In this document: in pieces, positions 35,368-43,788 of the stretch
Position numbering within the stretch: position 1 is the first letter of the stretch
Layout of the letters: every line of letters starts with the position of its first letter
NCBI RefSeq assembly: GCF_000235565.1
Contig: NC_017527.1
Span: forward strand, 1,798,001-1,862,000
From: Methanothrix harundinacea 6Ac
Lineage (GTDB): Archaea > Halobacteriota > Methanosarcinia > Methanotrichales > Methanotrichaceae
Direction of reading: 5' to 3'
DNA length: 64,000 bases
Translations under genes and position numbers: made by a program
Notes under the pieces: generated by a model
What the model was told of the DNA's origin: nothing
Databases searched by the model: none
The model's input: the letters and a program-made list of their open reading frames with translations, nothing else

Positions 35368-35775
35368 TTATAGTTTTTTAACGAGCTGCTCGGTGAGGGA
35401 ACCCATCCCGGCGGATTCTTTCTCAAGGGTTAGGCTATGCCTGTAAGTTCCTTTTTCAAAATTGAAGACCTTCACCGGAACCCAGTTCTGTAGCCTCGTG
35501 CCTATATAAATCGCAAGATCGATCGGCCCTGCATAGAAGAGGAGAACCTCTGTGACACCGCTCTTCATGGCCAGATCTTTCAACCCGTTTATCTTCACCA
35601 TAACCTCGGGATAGTCCTTGGGCTCCAGCCAGGTATCTCCACTCTTCCAGCTGATGAGCTGCACATCCCAATCTTGATCCTTCAGATAGTTGCCGACTGA
35701 GGCCTCCAGATCCTTACCGATGCCGATAGCTATGGCCAGGGGCCGTTTTGATAGCCCAACCTCCTTTCCCCCCAA
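35368..35775 (-). CDS. SAVED-type cyclic-oligonucleotide sensor half
   Basis: A 135-residue frame from TTG 35775. KRPLAIAIGIGKDLEASV and then EVLLFYAGPIDLAIYIGTRL with VKVFNFEKGTY match the C-terminal half of SAVED domains, which bind cyclic oligonucleotides made by CBASS or type III CRISPR enzymes. The N-terminal half of a normal SAVED is absent. It overlaps the end of the preceding membrane-segment frame by 62 bases; the two frames read as one protein if a run of six G (35768-35773) had five. It is the last gene of the cmr operon, pointing to a role as CRISPR-triggered effector. Domain call is by motif only. Confidence 0.72.
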   Translation of the reverse strand: MGGKEVGLSKRPLAIAIGIGKDLEASVGNYLKDQDWDVQLISWKSGDTWLEPKDYPEVMVKINGLKDLAMKSGVTEVLLFYAGPIDLAIYIGTRLQNWVPVKVFNFEKGTYRHSLTLEKESAGMGSLTEQLVKKL

Positions 35776-35902
35776 GGGAGACTATCGTCCGGGCCAGCTC
35801 CTTCTTCTGCCTGCGCAATGTGAGGCTGAAGTACAGAAATAACGAAAACGCGGTCAGCGAGGCAAAACTCGCCATCAATGATACGATCTCTATCCAGTTC
35901 AT
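35714..35902 (-). CDS. Membrane anchor of the SAVED protein (upstream frame)
   Basis: A 62-residue frame with one membrane helix, IEIVSLMASFASLTAFSLFL, followed by a basic-acidic linker LRRQKKELARTIVSLGG. ATG 35902 overlaps the csx3 stop (ATGA), so translation is coupled. After the G6A3 run the frame runs on 12 residues out of register with SAVED and stops. A +1 shift at TTGGGGGGAAAGG would give a protein of about 177 residues with a membrane helix plus SAVED, like the TM-SAVED effector Cap14 of CBASS. Programmed shift, indel or sequencing error are all possible. Confidence 0.6.
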   Translation of the reverse strand: MNWIEIVSLMASFASLTAFSLFLYFSLTLRRQKKELARTIVSLGGKGGWAIKTAPGHSYRHR

Positions 35903-36207
35903 ACTCGTCCCGCCTTTTCCGAGCTTCCTTGATCTGGATTACCCTCCAGGGTAATGTCTACCACGTCTCCCACCGCCCACTCCCGGCTGTGGGTTGCCAC
36001 CACCACCGCCCCGAGCCGGGGGTCGTAGAAGGCGATCGCCGCCGCGGGCGAGCCGTGGAGGAGGTGGAGCGCCATGCCGTACCGCCAGATCGGCGCTTTC
36101 CCCTCGACGACGACGAGGGACCCGCGGGGGATCTTCGGCAGGGGTGGCAGCGGCTCGGCGGAGGTGATGGGGCCGGAGACGCCGATGGGATAGATGACGA
36201 AGTTCAA
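35899..36207 (-). CDS. csx3: Csx3 (Crn3) ring nuclease
   Basis: A 102-residue protein with the Csx3 signature: GSLVVVEGKAPIWRYGMALH, then AIAFYDPRLGAVVVATHS and GDVVDI. Csx3 enzymes cleave cyclic tetra-adenylate and so switch off type III signalling; they were earlier described as RNA exonucleases. TTG 36207 follows AAGGTG and overlaps the stop of the CARF-like gene, so it is preferred over the longer frame starting at 36231. Its stop overlaps the ATG of the membrane-SAVED gene. Position between two putative sensors fits a role in clearing the signal. Confidence 0.9.
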   Translation of the reverse strand: MNFVIYPIGVSGPITSAEPLPPLPKIPRGSLVVVEGKAPIWRYGMALHLLHGSPAAAIAFYDPRLGAVVVATHSREWAVGDVVDITLEGNPDQGSSEKAGRV

Positions 36208-37187
36208 GGAAACACCTTTTTGAGAGTGCAATTTTGATCCATCTCTTGTTGCCAGAGTATGCCCTTCTCAGCAGCCCATTTCTTCCATGAACTCAGATTG
36301 TTCGGCGAATTGGAATCACCTGAAAGCAAACTCCTTAAGTGGTTCAAGTCTGCTCCGGGCCTAACAAGATTATTTTCGATCACAATAAGCCTGCTACCTG
36401 TCAGCTTTGCGAGATATTGGCTTTTCATGCCCGTCTTTTCAAGCTCTTCTTTGAGGACTTCTAATGGCAATGCGTTGTTGTATTGCTCCATTAGACTGTT
36501 GATTGTATTGGACACCTCACCCCAGCCAAAATCAAATATCGGGAGCTGGAACCATTTAGATAGTAACAGGTCGATTTGGCCTTTAGGGAGTCTCCCCTTC
36601 GGCTTTTCAAGGTCGGGATGGAGAAGATCAATGTCTTGTTCAAAGTAGTAGTAATATCTCGAAATTGCCCCTGATAGAGAGCCTGCCGTCAAAATGGATG
36701 CGTTGATCTGGTTTGTGCCTCCAACCATATTAGCCCAAAGTTCCTTTCCGCCCTTCGTACCTAAGGCATTAACTGTGTGGTATATGACTGGAAGAGCTTT
36801 CTTGAAATCTTGATAATCCACTGCTAGATAGTAGATTTTAGGAAGATCATATTGGTCGAAAAGCTCTCTATGAATATCTCTAATAAATTTGCAGGCGACT
36901 CTAGGAACCGATATTTCCTTACCAGTATTTTTGAACCAGCGGTCCTTAAGATCGCTCCTTCGAGAAAATTTCTTTTCCACTACCTCTCTGGAAGTGAAGA
37001 TGACGATTCCTTCAGGAAAACCTCGAAGGATTCCCTCTTTTTGTCTCCACTCCCCTGAGGTCTCAAAGAACTCGCAAGCTTTGGCCTCGCCTTCTTCGGC
37101 TGCCTTCAAGAGCAGATATATACTGGACGTGGGTACGGTTAAAGCCCCTGGACTGATTCCAAGCCCGCTGATATGCCACACGCCCAT
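36204..37187 (-). CDS. CARF-like protein with possible winged-helix C-terminus
   Basis: A 327-residue protein. The N-terminal 180 residues are Rossmann-like; MVGGTNQINASILTAG resembles the T/V-GGT-K/N-x-M loop that binds cyclic oligoadenylate in CARF domains of Csx1/Csm6. Residues 225-280 (ALPLEVLKEELEKTG, then LAKLTGSRLIVIENN) look like a winged helix. No HEPN Rx4-6H, REase or adenosine deaminase motif is seen. It may be a CARF-type transcription factor or an effector of unknown kind. The gene is 46 bases after cmr6 and overlaps csx3. CARF call moderately sure, output unknown. Confidence 0.6.
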   Translation of the reverse strand: MGVWHISGLGISPGALTVPTSSIYLLLKAAEEGEAKACEFFETSGEWRQKEGILRGFPEGIVIFTSREVVEKKFSRRSDLKDRWFKNTGKEISVPRVACKFIRDIHRELFDQYDLPKIYYLAVDYQDFKKALPVIYHTVNALGTKGGKELWANMVGGTNQINASILTAGSLSGAISRYYYYFEQDIDLLHPDLEKPKGRLPKGQIDLLLSKWFQLPIFDFGWGEVSNTINSLMEQYNNALPLEVLKEELEKTGMKSQYLAKLTGSRLIVIENNLVRPGADLNHLRSLLSGDSNSPNNLSSWKKWAAEKGILWQQEMDQNCTLKKVFP

Positions 37188-37233
37188 TCAAGAACCTCCC
37201 GCTTCAATTAGGTCACTATGCGATCTCGCTGCA

Positions 37234-38250
37234 CTAATGCAGCTGTGCCTCGTAGATCTTCTTCGCTTTCTTCAGTCCGCCCGTCGGACGATCCCAGAGT
37301 TTGCCGTATCTGGCCTTGATATCCGCCAGAATCTTCTCCTTGAGTTCTGAGTCTTCTATCGAGTTCCAGCTCTCGGCTACCTTCAAGGGCATCTCTGTGA
37401 GGACCTTGGACGGATCTTTATTCTGCTCTCTTGCTAGCCGGTCAATCTCCTTATCCAGCCAATCCATAGCAGGCGATCTTGGAACAAACGCCTCAAACCT
37501 GCCGTATCCGACCGCTGTCTTGGCTCCTCCGCCGATTTTATTCAGGGCAACTCTGAGCCACTCTGCGGCCTTCTTGCAGTCATCCCCATCTCTCTGATCT
37601 TCAGGTCTTCTTGGCATTACGCCGAAGAGGAAATCCTGTCCTGCTTCAACGACCAAAAACGGAACGGGTACGGGACTTTGCCAGTCAGCAGGAGGCTCAT
37701 CTCCCTGATAGTAGGGGCCGTAATGAGGGGTCATGACGTCGGCCTTCAATTGCACCTGACTAATTGGGATGGCATCAAGAAAGATGACCGAGCCCACCGA
37801 AGAGGTATTGGAGTCCCTGGGACCAAATATCCGATTAATCGTCTCATCGTTCTCTTCCTCCCAGATCTTAGCCCAGGACCGGACGACACCCTTAACGGAT
37901 GAGCCCGGCAAGTAAGGGGTTCCTAGGGTCTGGTGCCAAGCGAACCCATTCTCTACAGGATGATTTCTTCCTAGACCCGTGACAAACGGCCCCTCTGTCT
38001 TGAGATGCAGGGCAAAGCCTCTGCTGCTGGCGATCAGATTCAATCGGCGCTCCACAATCTCATTAATCAGACGGGGATCTCCCACGGGCTTCTTGGTGAC
38101 GCCCTCGATCCAGCTCGTCTTGCCCTTGTCGCCCAGGCCGTCCCATTTATCCGACCACTGGTCGCAGAACTTGTCGTACCACAGCCCTGCGTTGCTCTCC
38201 CCTGGTCTTCGGGTGATATTCGTCTCAGTCCTATAAATCGGACGAACCAT
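37234..38250 (-). CDS. cmr6: Cmr6, type III-B effector subunit (Cas7 family)
   Basis: About 338 residues with the Cas7-like pattern FALHLKTEGPFVTGLGRNHP, TPYLPGSSVKGVVRSWAK (the GSSVKG loop), and a late glycine-rich stretch GGGAKTAVGYGRFEAF. Cmr6 caps the Cmr4/Cmr5 filament near the 3' end of the crRNA. ATG 38250 has GGGGG about nine bases upstream; ATG 38259 is the alternative. It overlaps cmr5 by about 20 bases. The C-terminal 90 residues are helical and charged. Confidence 0.93.
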   Translation of the reverse strand: MVRPIYRTETNITRRPGESNAGLWYDKFCDQWSDKWDGLGDKGKTSWIEGVTKKPVGDPRLINEIVERRLNLIASSRGFALHLKTEGPFVTGLGRNHPVENGFAWHQTLGTPYLPGSSVKGVVRSWAKIWEEENDETINRIFGPRDSNTSSVGSVIFLDAIPISQVQLKADVMTPHYGPYYQGDEPPADWQSPVPVPFLVVEAGQDFLFGVMPRRPEDQRDGDDCKKAAEWLRVALNKIGGGAKTAVGYGRFEAFVPRSPAMDWLDKEIDRLAREQNKDPSKVLTEMPLKVAESWNSIEDSELKEKILADIKARYGKLWDRPTGGLKKAKKIYEAQLH

Positions 38251-38653
38251 CTTTACCATCCCCCAAATACGCCTGGCTGAACTTCTTGAGCCAATCGAGA
38301 TAGGCGAGAGCCTCCGCCTGGGCTCGGACATAATTTTCTTGGCTGCTATTGACGATCGCCGCCATCAGACCCCCATCTCCTGAATAAGCTTCGCACTCAA
38401 AAAGCCAGCTCTCTACACAATCAAAGAGGGTTTTGTGGGCTCTCTCATCGGCGCTCATCCTATCGCCCTTGGCAAGCCTGGCCGCAGCCAGCTCTCCCGC
38501 CATAGCCTGTCCAAGTCCGTTCATGACGATGGTTGCAGGAAGTCGCTGAACATAGCTTCCGAAGTTCCCGTAATCCTTCTTCTCTGCCAATTTAGTTATG
38601 CCATCCAAGGCATGAGCGGCGCGCTTCTGGCCCAGGGTCTTTTCAGCCATCAT
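38231..38653 (-). CDS. cmr5: Cmr5, type III-B small subunit
   Basis: A 140-residue helical protein: KTLGQKRAAHALDGITKLAE at the start, YGSYVQRLPATI-type centre (GNFGSYVQRLPATIVMNGL), and LAYLDWLKKFSQAYL at the end, all typical of Cmr5. It lines the target-crRNA duplex alongside Cmr4. Two ATG codons in tandem (38653, 38650) follow GGGGG; the gene starts directly at the cmr4 stop. Confidence 0.93.
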   Translation of the reverse strand: MMAEKTLGQKRAAHALDGITKLAEKKDYGNFGSYVQRLPATIVMNGLGQAMAGELAAARLAKGDRMSADERAHKTLFDCVESWLFECEAYSGDGGLMAAIVNSSQENYVRAQAEALAYLDWLKKFSQAYLGDGKDGSSDL

Positions 38654-39502
38654 CTATTCCCCCACAAGCCTTAAGGCGAACCATCCCTGCCCTACTGTCT
38701 CGTTTCCACCCACCTGAAGGTAAGGGCGTTCATCCACCAGTATCTTGACCAGATCGATCGAGCCGTTACCTCGCTCCATTAATAGGTTGTAGAATAGTGA
38801 ATCTTGGGCCAATGTCTCTTCATACCAAAGGTTCTTGCTGGTCTTTGTATTCTCATCCAAAACGTTGCGAGCACTGATAGGTAGCCCGTAGCTAGCAAAC
38901 CACTTGAAGTCGTCGTCGCTTAGTACAATCAGCTGTCTAGCCAGCCTTTCTGCTGAGGCTCGATTTGGCATCAGCTGATCAATTGCCTCGATGACAGATT
39001 TATCAGCCGTTTCAACTATCTTGAACTCTCTCTCTTCCAGGAAAATTTTACCAGATCCCTCTCCCAGTACGGTTCCATTCTCCGGCTTTTTATCCGTCTT
39101 TGGGATTTTGAGTTTTTTCTCAAATCCGGAACGGTGAATATCTCGACTCAGCCTCTCAAGAATATTGGGACATGTAGCCCATTTATAATGCCCAGTCAGA
39201 CTGCGAACAGGAAGCAGAAGAAGCCGTGCATCCGAGACGATAAGATCCCCGGCACCATCTTGCTTCCCGAACGCCCTTTCTACCTCCTCGCTCTGAGCCG
39301 CTTCCTCTCCATTCTCAGATCTTTTCCCCGGCCACTTATCCCTGGCCCGATCCTTCAAGGCTCCTTTTAGGCTTGAGCCTACAATCACGGGATACTCGGT
39401 AATCGATTCACGCGCCACGGGCAGGTCCACAAAGCCCGTCGAGCGGCCGGCGCCGGGATGGACCGGCGTCTCTGCCAACATTCCTATGATTATGCTCCTC
39501 AT
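38654..39502 (-). CDS. cmr4: Cmr4, type III-B backbone and target RNase (Cas7 family)
   Basis: A 282-residue Cas7 protein. HPGAGRSTGFVDLPVARES contains the loop with the catalytic Asp (VDLPV) that cuts target RNA every six bases. YPVIVGSSLKGALKDRA is the G-S-S-x-K-G element, and the C-terminal QVGGNETVGQGWFALRL is the usual glycine-rich end. All expected active-site features are intact, so target RNA cleavage is likely. It is 12 bases downstream of cmr3. Confidence 0.95.
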   Translation of the reverse strand: MRSIIIGMLAETPVHPGAGRSTGFVDLPVARESITEYPVIVGSSLKGALKDRARDKWPGKRSENGEEAAQSEEVERAFGKQDGAGDLIVSDARLLLLPVRSLTGHYKWATCPNILERLSRDIHRSGFEKKLKIPKTDKKPENGTVLGEGSGKIFLEEREFKIVETADKSVIEAIDQLMPNRASAERLARQLIVLSDDDFKWFASYGLPISARNVLDENTKTSKNLWYEETLAQDSLFYNLLMERGNGSIDLVKILVDERPYLQVGGNETVGQGWFALRLVGE

Positions 39503-39514
39503 ATGATCACCTTT

Positions 39515-40651
39515 CTATTGTTCATCATTCCAGGAACCGATAGCTATCTCCCCAAATCCGAACTCGCAGTACTCGCCGATTTTTTTTCCACCTATTTTTC
39601 TGATCTCTTCGGCGCGGTCGCCGTCAGCTTCACAAAACCAGGTAGAACCCCCAGGCAAGAACGGCTTTAGAGGCAGGGGCTCTCTGTTAACCGAATCCCA
39701 CCCACCGATCCAAACCGGTCGCTCCAGACAGGCTGATACAACCCTGGAGCCTGTGATCCCAGGAACCTCTTCTCCCGGGCCTGGCCAGGTGCATTTGAAG
39801 TGGGCAGGGGTGAGATGGGTTAATGTAAACCGGATATTGCCGTCAGAAGAGGGTATTAGCTCAGCAGCATCCGGGATTTTTATTGTGCCGTCCATCATAT
39901 CGGCATAGGCTAACCCTCCCTCGCCACCGAAAGGCAAAGTCGATTCAAGGTCCAATCCTGCTTCAATACCGTCGACCTCTACCGCAAGACTTACGCCCTG
40001 CATCAATCGCACCCTAGAGATGGAGTAAAGAAGCCCCTCCAGGGCGGTCCTGTTCTTAAAGTCCCTTGCTATGCCGACGAGAAACTCAAAATCCCAGAGA
40101 TCTTTAGCTTTGATCGGAGATATTTTGCTCAAATCGCCTCCGGTTAAGACGACTTCTAAGTCTTTCAAAGTGAGATAAGAGCCAAATAGGGATTTCTTGC
40201 CCTGGGCGTCTTTTGAAGAAGGCAGCCGGACCCCATCTCCAATATCGCAATCCACCTCTTCGCCCGGCCTCAGAAGGCACAACTCTTCCCATTTGCTTTC
40301 ATCGGATTCGGATTCTTTTCCCAGGAGATGGAGGGGAGCTGGAACTAGAAAATCTGACCTGCCTTCCTTTTCCCTGAGCAGATACGGTCCCCTAAAGCTC
40401 AGTGGAGCCAATTTTTGACCATTGCCCAGCTTTGCTTTGATCTCAGATGGCCAGTCCCCTTTGCCATTCCATCCCTGGTCTCTGGCAAGGTCTCTGGCAA
40501 ACGAAGCCCTTATGGCCCCGACCGCCGTCACCGCAAATGGCGGGAATAAGCTCTTGATATCAGCTAGTGTAGACTCCCCCTGGTTGTAAGGCCTTCCATC
40601 TCGGAAAAACCAACTCCCGACCGGAGTCAGCTTATATGCTTTGAAAGTCAT
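39515..40651 (-). CDS. cmr3: Cmr3, type III-B crRNA 5'-handle binding subunit (Cas5 family)
   Basis: A 378-residue Cas5-like protein: PVGSWFFRDGRPYNQGES at the N-terminus, PPFAVTAVGAIRASFARDL soon after, and glycine-rich LPFGGEGGLAYADMM in the C-terminal half. The start overlaps the cmr2 stop (ATGA). It binds the 5' handle of crRNA and contacts Cas10. Length and motif order are normal. Confidence 0.94.
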   Translation of the reverse strand: MTFKAYKLTPVGSWFFRDGRPYNQGESTLADIKSLFPPFAVTAVGAIRASFARDLARDQGWNGKGDWPSEIKAKLGNGQKLAPLSFRGPYLLREKEGRSDFLVPAPLHLLGKESESDESKWEELCLLRPGEEVDCDIGDGVRLPSSKDAQGKKSLFGSYLTLKDLEVVLTGGDLSKISPIKAKDLWDFEFLVGIARDFKNRTALEGLLYSISRVRLMQGVSLAVEVDGIEAGLDLESTLPFGGEGGLAYADMMDGTIKIPDAAELIPSSDGNIRFTLTHLTPAHFKCTWPGPGEEVPGITGSRVVSACLERPVWIGGWDSVNREPLPLKPFLPGGSTWFCEADGDRAEEIRKIGGKKIGEYCEFGFGEIAIGSWNDEQ

Positions 40652-42570
40652 TCGCTCCCTCCTTCAGCGGTCTGTGAGAGGAATTTGATCAGCATCGCTG
40701 CATCGGTGCTAAGAACTGTTTTGTTAACTCCACTCTTATTGTGGGACTTGTAGCTCAGCTCAAGAAGAGATCCCACCTGTTTCTCCGCGTCTTCTCTGCT
40801 TACTTTTCTATCCCTAGACTTCATGTATTCCGCAGTCAACAATGGCAGCGGGTCGAGACCCTCGATGAGATTCGCATAATTGCCTGGCTTCAGAGATTGA
40901 TCTCCTGATAGTATGGCCAGATCATCTCTCATGCCATAAAAGAAGGACTTGGAGAATTTCTTATGAGGTCCTTCCCTGACCTTAAAGACCAGATCATCGA
41001 TGCGATCCCTGCTTTCTTCATCGGTTAATCGATCCCAGGTCACCGTCCACTGGCAGTATTTGCCGCTATTCTTCAATACGCTGACTGCAATGCTACCCCG
41101 GCCGTTCTTGTCCTTGGCCACATCATCTAAGATATAATGAGCCTCTCTCATCACTGTGCTCAGAGGGATGTGGTAATGCGAGAATACCAGTCCTGCTGAT
41201 ATCGTCGCTTTGACTTCGGGGATAACATCTTCGAAGCGTTTCTCATAACTTTCCGATAGCTCTTTAGCACATTTTAGAGCTTCAGGCATGGGAAGCATTG
41301 CTAGAACGTCGTCACCTCCTGCATAGATGGTGACTCCTTCTCTAGTTTTCACGATGTCGCGAACGTCTTTTGTAAAAGCTGAAAGGGCCTTAGTGATCAG
41401 GTCTTCTTTATCTTTGTAGTCGCCCATCAACTTCCCCATGTTGTCTCCGTCCATCAGAAGCATAGCATAGAAAGGGGTAGGTCTAAACTTAGCTTTCTCA
41501 GACAGTGCTCTCAGCTGGATTTTGAGTTCCTTTCGTGTTTTCTTGTCCTCATCAGGTTCTTCCGCGCAATTTTTCAGAAATTCCGGTGTATCATCAAAAG
41601 GGGTTCGCTTACAGTCGATTAGCGCGTTTTCGAAGTAGAAATTGCCGTCCAGATCCAGAAACCTATTATGCCTATCGCAAAAAGATCCGATCTGCCTGGA
41701 AATCCCCTTTCTCTCGGCACCCGACGCAGCGTTTAGAATATGGCCTGCATAATCATAGGCGTCTTCGGAAGCTGCATCAATTACGGATTTTAACCATGGA
41801 ATAGCTGCCACATATGGCGTTGAAGGCCAGTTCCTTGTTTCTACGCCCCAATCTTTGGCCATCGTTGAGACCGGGAATAACCGTTTAATAAGGGCTAATG
41901 CACAGAGCCTTTCACCTTCTCTGATGTCGAGCTTGCCGAGTTTTCGTTTGCCGTTTATTCTTTGAAAAGACAGACTCTCCCAGAATTTGTTCTGGATCCT
42001 ACTCTGCTTCGAACGGACAAAACCGGATAGCTCCTGCCAGTCACCCATCATAGTGCAGTGATCACCAGGCTCTTCTTCGAGATGCCCAATTATTCTCCAG
42101 TTCTTTCTGGAGTTCATTGACGAAATATCTGGAGCTGCAACCCAGTTTATCTCCCAGAAATTCTTAACCTGACGGTCCCAGATCATTTCGGTTCCATAGC
42201 CGTTTTCAGCAACATCTACTACATACTCGTCCCAAACGGCTTCGGCGATCTCCATCCATCGGTTCTGCACCATCTTTGCCGCAGAGCTGGCAACGCTCTT
42301 CGGATCATCCTCAACGATCGCCTCGAAACGATTAGGTATAGAGCCGATGATGGGAGCATTACCTTCCCTAGATCTTCGGATCCAGGCCAGGAGAGGATCG
42401 TCTGTGACATCTGGAATAGTGATCTGCCCACCTTTGTCCATAACCTCGCTGATGGCACATCCCGAGAGATACGACAGCAAGAATGACCCGCTCCAAAGGT
42501 CGCGAGTTCGCCTGGCTTGGGCCACAAACCCTTGGACGGGTCCCAGGCTGAAGAATATTTTATCGCTCAT
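40648..42570 (-). CDS. cmr2: Cmr2/Cas10, cyclic oligoadenylate synthase, HD domain absent
   Basis: A 640-residue Cas10. It begins at once with SLGPVQGFVAQARRTRDLWS, which in full-length Cmr2 follows an N-terminal HD nuclease of 200 or more residues; no HD motif is present. The first palm motif is LLMDGDNMGKLMG (near 371) and the second TIYAGGDDVLAML with GGDD at 418-421, both intact, so synthesis of cyclic oligoadenylates on target binding is expected, but single-strand DNase activity is not. The D4 helical domain closes the protein. Start and stop overlap or adjoin neighbouring cmr genes. Confidence 0.95.
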   Translation of the reverse strand: MSDKIFFSLGPVQGFVAQARRTRDLWSGSFLLSYLSGCAISEVMDKGGQITIPDVTDDPLLAWIRRSREGNAPIIGSIPNRFEAIVEDDPKSVASSAAKMVQNRWMEIAEAVWDEYVVDVAENGYGTEMIWDRQVKNFWEINWVAAPDISSMNSRKNWRIIGHLEEEPGDHCTMMGDWQELSGFVRSKQSRIQNKFWESLSFQRINGKRKLGKLDIREGERLCALALIKRLFPVSTMAKDWGVETRNWPSTPYVAAIPWLKSVIDAASEDAYDYAGHILNAASGAERKGISRQIGSFCDRHNRFLDLDGNFYFENALIDCKRTPFDDTPEFLKNCAEEPDEDKKTRKELKIQLRALSEKAKFRPTPFYAMLLMDGDNMGKLMGDYKDKEDLITKALSAFTKDVRDIVKTREGVTIYAGGDDVLAMLPMPEALKCAKELSESYEKRFEDVIPEVKATISAGLVFSHYHIPLSTVMREAHYILDDVAKDKNGRGSIAVSVLKNSGKYCQWTVTWDRLTDEESRDRIDDLVFKVREGPHKKFSKSFFYGMRDDLAILSGDQSLKPGNYANLIEGLDPLPLLTAEYMKSRDRKVSREDAEKQVGSLLELSYKSHNKSGVNKTVLSTDAAMLIKFLSQTAEGGSE

Positions 42571-42603
42571 CGAATCACGCCAAATTCTGCGTATGTTCCA
42601 GAA

Positions 42604-43788
42604 CTAAATAACTTTCACTGCATCTGGAAATCTTGGTTTTCCATATCCGTTTTTTCCATCTAGGAATTCGTGAAGAACGCTGTAATCAACGCTTTGAGGA
42701 ACAACGGAGCTGCCGACGCGAATCCTCTCTCCAGGAGGAAGAAACTCTGAGGGAAAGATCGCCGGAACAGCTGCATACTGCCCATTATTCAACTCCTGAA
42801 TATGGATGAATAAAGGACTGCCACGCCTCTCTAGTCTAGCTGGCTTCACATCAACTTTTTCTTGATAGCTGGAGAAGTAGTAATTGTGGGGAAGGCCAAA
42901 GACGACACGGCGCGGATGGGTGCTCACTCTCGTTTTAATGGCGTCTGCTGCCAGGTCGTGATCATCCTTGAAGTTTCTCTCGGAATTCTGATCGTTTACT
43001 TTGCCGTTTCTTCCCCAGCTTCTATACAACTGCATTGCCTCTCCTACCGTGTTGAGAAGCCTAAGGGGATCAGATCCCTTTTCAACTATGTCTACTCTGG
43101 TCAGATCACTGTATGCAGTATAGGGAGGTAGACCGGAGTAAGCTTTAATGTTGTAGTCCCTGAAGAACGATCCAATTTTCAGCTTCAGATCCTCAACATC
43201 GTTAGGCATTCTGAAGAGGATTTCATCTCCGAGTTTAAGCTCTAACAGATTGAAGGACCCGTATCCTTTGCGGGATCTTGATCCAAGGCCTCCGAAAAGG
43301 CCCATGGCGATCAGTGCAGATGTTACGTTCTCGACATCGTCGTCGATTGTGCCATTCCTGAAGAGAAGATTTAGTGTCCCATCAAATGGATACTTCAGGC
43401 AAGACCGGAGGATTTGTCCCTCTTTAGTATTCCTTTTCCGGCTGGGAACTGCTTCTACAACACCATAACCAAGATAGCGAGCACCAGGGCCTACCGGTTC
43501 GCCATTTGCATACTTCAGGATGGGGTCCTTGTATTGGCCGATATTTTCGTCCAGCTTCAGACTTAAATGCACCTTGGCCTGTCCAACGTCACGTCCAGCA
43601 CTTCCAAAGATATGCGATTCTTCATCTCTTACCCTGCTAACAGAACCAAGCCGCCCCAAGGCCAATGCTCGCCACCAGAATCTCAATACCCCTTTGATGC
43701 TTGGAACCCGAAGTTCAGCTTGAGATTTATCCGACCCGGACATGAAAAGTGGCGTAACAACACGAAATTTCGCTTCAAGTTCGATCAT
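42604..43788 (-). CDS. cmr1: Cmr1, type III-B subunit (Cas7 family), first gene of operon
   Basis: A 394-residue protein with two Cas7-like halves: VVTPLFMSGSDKSQAELRVP and SIKGVLRFWWRAL at the N-terminus (the typical LRFWWRA of Cmr1), then IAMGLFGGLGSRSRKGYGSF. It caps the 3' end of the complex. ATG 43788 follows AGGAGG at ideal distance. It is the first gene of a nine-frame operon, with a TATA-like GGTATATATACG at about 43895-43906 on the minus strand, about 110 bases upstream. Confidence 0.94.
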   Translation of the reverse strand: MIELEAKFRVVTPLFMSGSDKSQAELRVPSIKGVLRFWWRALALGRLGSVSRVRDEESHIFGSAGRDVGQAKVHLSLKLDENIGQYKDPILKYANGEPVGPGARYLGYGVVEAVPSRKRNTKEGQILRSCLKYPFDGTLNLLFRNGTIDDDVENVTSALIAMGLFGGLGSRSRKGYGSFNLLELKLGDEILFRMPNDVEDLKLKIGSFFRDYNIKAYSGLPPYTAYSDLTRVDIVEKGSDPLRLLNTVGEAMQLYRSWGRNGKVNDQNSERNFKDDHDLAADAIKTRVSTHPRRVVFGLPHNYYFSSYQEKVDVKPARLERRGSPLFIHIQELNNGQYAAVPAIFPSEFLPPGERIRVGSSVVPQSVDYSVLHEFLDGKNGYGKPRFPDAVKVI

